Shown here: positions 4,979 to 7,818 of the stretch, piece after piece
Position numbering within the stretch: position 1 is the first letter of the stretch
Layout of the letters: every line of letters begins with the position of its first letter
Source: Candidatus Omnitrophota bacterium
GTDB lineage: Bacteria > Omnitrophota > Gorgyraeia > Pluralincolimonadales > Pluralincolimonadaceae
DNA length: 7,818 bases
NCBI GenBank assembly: GCA_028715315.1
Contig: JAQUSA010000042.1
Location: 1-7,818 of the forward strand
Direction: 5' to 3'
Made by a program: the position numbers and the translations under genes
Notes under the pieces: generated by a model
What the model was told of the DNA's origin: nothing
Database searches by the model: none
What the model saw: only the letters and a program-made list of their open reading frames with translations

Positions 4979-7257
4979 TTACTTTCCTTTTTTTCCTTGA
5001 TCTCTCTCCACATTAGCGTGCCGATGCCGGATTTCGCTATGCGCCCGAACGTCACCTTGCCCGCCTTTATCCTGAGGCCAAGCTCGGTCTGCGGTATTAT
5101 GCCGACTTCTTCGGCCTCGGTATCGGAGACCGGTATCCTTATCTGCCCGTTTATAAACCTGACCGGGGTCACGGTCGACATCGATGAAGCGCTCAGGTTG
5201 TCGAGGCCCTCTATAAGGGCTATGAGTATCTCCAGGTTGTTCTCCGAAGTGATCACGCGCCCCTGGTCATCAACGAGCTGTATCAGCACCTCGGCCGTGC
5301 CTATAGGCGAGGTCGTGTCTATCACCACAATTGTAGCATTTCTTACCTCAAACTGCGAGCTTTCCGCGGACAGGCTGCCTTGCGCTTCGCGCGCTTTTAT
5401 CGTGTATTTCCCTGTAGCTTTTGCCGAAACGGTAAAGATATGCTTGCCCTGGTCGCGCGGCACAAAATCATATGACGCGGGCAGGTTTAAGCTGGAGCTG
5501 GCTGTGATGGATACCGGGCCGGTGAAGTTAGGTATCGGGCTGCCGGCGGCATCATTGACGTCGATCCCGGCCGGGATGATCTCCCCGATATAGAAATAAT
5601 CCCTTCCCGGCGGCGGCTCCGGCACCGTCACCTTCAGGGCGGCCGCATTGAACTTGATATTCGCGGATTCAACGTACCTGCCGGGATACTTCCGGTCCTC
5701 CGCTTTTATCTTAACGGTGCCCCAGCGGTTATAACTTACCGGCAGGGCGGCTTTTCCGGACGAGAAGATCTCCCCGTTTATCGTACCGGGCAGGAAGGAC
5801 GCGCCGTCGGCGCTTGCCGGATCGACAAAGACGGGTGAAAGCCTCATATCTCCCTTATAATTCGGGGTAAGCTGGCCGGCCAGGTTCTTCGCCTCCACGG
5901 ATATATCGAAGCTCCTGCCCGCCGCCTGCGGGCCTTTGGCGCTTATCGAGAAATACGACGGCATGAATTCGACGGACCCCGAAGTGCCGCTGAGTTCGGG
6001 GTCATCCTTGTCCTTTACGGTAACCGCTATGACGCCCGCATCGGGATAGCTCAACACAGGCTCAAGCACGCCGCGGGAAAATCCGGACGCTTCCTGCCTG
6101 GATAATTGCTTCGTGCCGGCCGACGGTGAGATATAATCCGCCTCCAGGATCACGGTGCCGGAGTAATCGAGGTTAATGTTGCCGTCCTCGTCCTTCGCGG
6201 TTATCGTAAGCTTGAAATCCTCGCCCGCCGCCTGCGGCGTCGTTGAAGCGACGGTAAAATGCGCGAGCCTTTGCATGATCCGCTGTTGCTGCAGCGCGTC
6301 CTCCCACCCTATCTCCGGATATTCGGCGGCCGAAATGAGGGGCCTGCCCACCGCGGAATCTTTATAATAAAATGTGACGCCCTGGCTGAATTTTGGGATG
6401 ACCACCTGGGTCACGTTGACCCACGGGTCCTTCCTCAGCGAGAATTTCCCTCCGGAAGAAGTGGATTTAAGCTCAAGCGTATAGTCATCCAGCGCTGTCT
6501 GGGGCGCCGAATCCGCGTCCTGCAGTTGGACGGTAATTGGCCCGGAGACCTCGTTCTGCGCTATAACCTGCGGCGTATTTATGAATTCGAGCCTGTAAAT
6601 ATACGAGATCGATATGTCGTCAACGTACGAATTGGCCCTTCCTGAAGAAGAATACGCCCCGTGGAAATTATATTTACTGAGCTTATTTACCGAAGTGTCT
6701 ATGAACTGCAGGCCGGACTTTACGGGCACGAACTGGACATTAGGCGTGTTATACGGCGATATATAGAGGTCGTATTTGTGGGCCGAAAAATCAAGTTTAA
6801 GCGTTACGGTATACCATTGGCCCGTCTCGTAAGTCAGGCCGGTATCTACCCAGCCGGAGCCGCTGCTCGCGAGTATCTTCCCCGTATAATCGAAAGTCAC
6901 CGCGGCGATGCCCGTTGCCGGGACTCCCCTCTGCTTGTTGCCTGACGCCGCCATCACGTCATAGCTTACCCATGTCGGTGACACTCCGCCGTAATCCGCG
7001 GGGCGCCCGGCGCTGACGGTCGGCGATGCGTCGGTTATCCTGAGGCTGCGCCCCGTGCCGTCGGGAGTGGTCTGGTCGTCAACGACGGCGTTATTATCCC
7101 CGCCCTGCGTAACAACCCAGTTGTCCTGGCCGTTTATCGTGACGCCGGGATTACGCCCGCTGAAATCCTCGAGATAGCTGTCGGTAACGGCAAACGCCGT
7201 GCCCGCAGCCAGCATCAGAAGCGCGGAAAAATATTTAATGCGTGACGACGTGGACAT
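4975..7257 (-). CDS. Exported LamG-like / multi-Ig-like surface protein, MshQ-like
   Basis: This 760-residue protein is not recognised as a named gene. Residues 1-23 form a Sec signal peptide (SRIKYF, hydrophobic core, cleavage probably after AFA). Residues 26-221 look like a LamG/concanavalin-type jelly roll (FSGRNPG, WVVTQGG, WYTVTLKLDFS, DLYISPYN, SYVDDISISY). From 222 to about 745 there are about five Ig-like modules of roughly 100 residues; the second and third share 'PQAAG' exactly 102 residues apart. A 'VTFYYKDS' segment (294-301) resembles MshQ-type proteins of pilus loci. The last module ends in a charged tail (KEKKESK) with no membrane anchor, LPXTG or PEP-CTERM signal. I see no cysteine in the whole protein. 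The start at 7257 lies within the 59-residue peptide gene (23-nt overlap) and has only a weak, distant GGGAG; an in-frame TAA 30 nt upstream rules out a longer form. The stop overlaps the gspE start, suggesting that the product is exported or displayed by that system. Confidence 0.8.
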   Translation of the reverse strand: MSTSSRIKYFSALLMLAAGTAFAVTDSYLEDFSGRNPGVTINGQDNWVVTQGGDNNAVVDDQTTPDGTGRSLRITDASPTVSAGRPADYGGVSPTWVSYDVMAASGNKQRGVPATGIAAVTFDYTGKILASSGSGWVDTGLTYETGQWYTVTLKLDFSAHKYDLYISPYNTPNVQFVPVKSGLQFIDTSVNKLSKYNFHGAYSSSGRANSYVDDISISYIYRLEFINTPQVIAQNEVSGPITVQLQDADSAPQTALDDYTLELKSTSSGGKFSLRKDPWVNVTQVVIPKFSQGVTFYYKDSAVGRPLISAAEYPEIGWEDALQQQRIMQRLAHFTVASTTPQAAGEDFKLTITAKDEDGNINLDYSGTVILEADYISPSAGTKQLSRQEASGFSRGVLEPVLSYPDAGVIAVTVKDKDDPELSGTSGSVEFMPSYFSISAKGPQAAGRSFDISVEAKNLAGQLTPNYKGDMRLSPVFVDPASADGASFLPGTINGEIFSSGKAALPVSYNRWGTVKIKAEDRKYPGRYVESANIKFNAAALKVTVPEPPPGRDYFYIGEIIPAGIDVNDAAGSPIPNFTGPVSITASSSLNLPASYDFVPRDQGKHIFTVSAKATGKYTIKAREAQGSLSAESSQFEVRNATIVVIDTTSPIGTAEVLIQLVDDQGRVITSENNLEILIALIEGLDNLSASSMSTVTPVRFINGQIRIPVSDTEAEEVGIIPQTELGLRIKAGKVTFGRIAKSGIGTLMWREIKEKKESK
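5650..6261 (-). repeat. Two tandem Ig-like modules of 102 residues (306 nt) within the exported protein
   Basis: Residues 333-434 and 435-536 align in register: HFTVASTTPQAAGEDF matches YFSISAKGPQAAGRSF, then LTITAKDEDGN with ISVEAKNLAGQ, and NLDYSGTVIL with TPNYKGDMRL. At DNA level a 15-bp identity (gcccgccgcctgcgg on the plus strand) occurs at 6223-6237 and 5917-5931, exactly 306 bp apart. The modules are otherwise well diverged, so this is an old duplication. Confidence 0.65.
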
Positions 7258-7414
7258 ATCCGGTTGGCCTGTCTCCCGCTTTTTCGGTTATGCAATCATC
7301 CAGCTTGAAAGTGTCCGCCTCGACCCTGGCCCCCGGCGTTTTGGCCAATAAGTTCAAAAGCAATAACGCGGCGATCACCGCCAAAAGCGTGTTCGTTACA
7401 GTTGTGCTTTTCAT
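7235..7414 (-). CDS. Small membrane-anchored or secreted peptide, 59 residues, function unknown
   Basis: Reading back from the ATG at 7414 gives an uninterrupted 59-codon frame ending in TAA at 7235-7237. It starts MKSTTVTNTLLAVIAALLLL, continues NLLAKTPGARVEADTFKLDD and ends CITEKAGDRPTGYVHVVTH. There is a short basic start, one hydrophobic helix (about 9-24), then about 34 polar residues with a single cysteine (Cys41). V-E-A at 31-33 could be a signal-peptidase I site releasing a 26-residue peptide; otherwise it stays as a type II-anchored protein. It has the best ribosome binding site of the region (AAGGAG, 6 nt before the ATG), sits 11 nt after the upstream stop and overlaps the next start by 23 nt, so it is almost certainly translated as part of the surface-protein operon. 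I do not recognise a family; a chaperone, lipid-embedded subunit or coupling peptide for the pilus/secretion block is possible but unproven. Confidence 0.72.
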   Translation of the reverse strand: MKSTTVTNTLLAVIAALLLLNLLAKTPGARVEADTFKLDDCITEKAGDRPTGYVHVVTH

Positions 7415-7420
7415 CTTCCT

Positions 7421-7426
7421 CTCCTT
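7421..7426 (-). promoter_or_regulatory. Ribosome binding site of the 59-residue peptide gene
   Basis: On the minus strand this reads AAGGAG, with 6 nt (AGGAAG) before the ATG at 7414. It begins at the last base of the upstream TAA stop. Its quality and position are the main argument that the small frame is a real gene. Confidence 0.7.
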
Positions 7427-7818
7427 TATCGCGTTGTGACGGCGACCAATATGCCGTTCTTGAATTGCATCGTCGCGACCGTCCCTCCGGCAGAACCGTC
7501 GATATTATACGTGCCGGTGAGGCCAGCGGTACCGTCGGAGGACTTGAACGCGCCCGTGCCGCACTGGACCGAGCCGCTTCCGCCGGCCGTGATATTTCCG
7601 TTGCTGGTAGTGGCTATATTGCCGTCGACCGAGACGTCTCCGCCGGCGGGATCTATCGTTATGTCATCTGTGCCCGCCGACGAAAGCGTAAGAAAATTAT
7701 ATGTCGCGCCGCCCCTGTTGAAATTCATTATGTCTATGCCTCCATCCCTTCCGAAGTTGACCGTGGTCGCGACGGCAGTGCTCTGCAAATTGCCTAATGT
7801 GAACGTTCCGGCGTTATA
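7426..7818 (-). CDS. C-terminal fragment of a beta-repeat surface or tail-fibre-like protein (starts outside the window)
   Basis: The open frame runs unbroken from the window edge to TAA at 7426-7428, giving the last 130 residues (YNAGTFTLGN ... LVAVTTR). A TTG at 7788 is internal, not a start. The composition is dominated by Gly, Thr, Ser, Asp and Ala with short alternating strand-like runs (DITIDPAGGDVSVDGNI, NGNITAGGSGSVQCG), typical of beta-helix or beta-prism repeat proteins such as adhesins and phage tail fibres. It closes with GTYNIDGSAGG..ATMQFKNGILVAVTT, where 'FKNGIL' before a short hydrophobic end is a capping pattern I associate with such fibres. It has one cysteine and no membrane anchor. 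Being directly upstream of the 59-residue peptide and the LamG/Ig protein, it is likely another exported product of the same operon. Without the N-terminus no signal peptide, pilin leader or function can be assigned. Confidence 0.65.
   Translation of the reverse strand, partial: YNAGTFTLGNLQSTAVATTVNFGRDGGIDIMNFNRGGATYNFLTLSSAGTDDITIDPAGGDVSVDGNIATTSNGNITAGGSGSVQCGTGAFKSSDGTAGLTGTYNIDGSAGGTVATMQFKNGILVAVTTR

Noticed and set aside
3425..5593. 722-codon open frame on the plus strand opposite gspE and the exported protein
   Set aside because: Over gspE it is codon-aligned antisense, so it stays open simply because gspE avoids TTA, CTA and TCA codons. The product is Arg/Tyr-rich with no recognisable domain, and the minus strand carries unmistakable gspE motifs.
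7426..7788. Complete 120-residue gene starting at the TTG at 7788
   Set aside because: The frame remains open through the window edge with similar composition and no ribosome binding site before the TTG; it is the end of a longer protein.

Overview
The window is a compact bacterial segment with every recognisable gene on the minus strand, so transcription runs from high to low coordinates. Seven complete genes and two edge fragments occupy nearly all of it. Most junctions overlap by 4-23 nt or abut, and the only non-coding gap longer than 11 nt is the 47 nt between gspE and the PiT-family permease gene. There are no RNA genes, insertion sequences, CRISPR arrays, integrases or rho-independent terminators that I can see. 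The source is clearly bacterial. The moderately GC-rich DNA, frequent ATA isoleucine codons, and a type IV pilus/type II secretion ATPase next to a long LamG/Ig-like secreted protein remind me of Candidatus Omnitrophota or a related PVC-type lineage. That placement is a low-confidence inference; no marker gene is present.

Region A (7818 to 3314, read leftwards) is a surface/secretion block. It begins with the C-terminal end of a Gly/Thr/Ser-rich, beta-repeat protein. Next is a 59-residue membrane-anchored or secreted peptide gene with a strong ribosome binding site. A 760-residue cysteine-free exported protein follows, with a LamG-like N-terminal domain and about five Ig-like modules, reminiscent of MshQ-type proteins of pilus loci. 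The block ends with a complete GspE/PilB-type assembly ATPase whose start codon overlaps the stop of the exported protein. The layout suggests that the exported proteins and the ATPase are made together, perhaps for a type IV-pilus-like surface appendage or secretion device.

Region B (3313 to 1) appears to start from its own promoter. An extended -10 sequence (TGGTATAAT) lies just before the permease start codon and overlaps a perfect 7-bp inverted repeat with an 11-nt spacer, a good operator candidate. It would drive a PiT-family anion permease, a JAMM/MPN metallopeptidase (ATGA overlap), a MoeB/ThiF-type E1-like adenylyltransferase (11-nt overlap), a TerC/Alx-family membrane protein (7-nt gap) and galT (start codon directly after the terC stop). 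The permease-JAMM-E1 trio fits the sulfur-carrier chemistry known from the Mec/CysO/CysM cysteine route and from ThiS/MoaD activation. In that reading the permease could import sulfate or thiosulfate, the E1 would activate a ThiS/MoaD-like carrier, and the JAMM enzyme would trim or release the carrier's C-terminal adduct. No carrier gene is in the window. TerC (probable metal export) and GalT (galactose metabolism) look co-transcribed but not mechanistically linked.

The items most worth a second look are the carrier-less permease/JAMM/E1 module with its operator-like promoter, the unannotated 59-residue peptide, and the exported Ig-like protein translationally coupled to the secretion ATPase.
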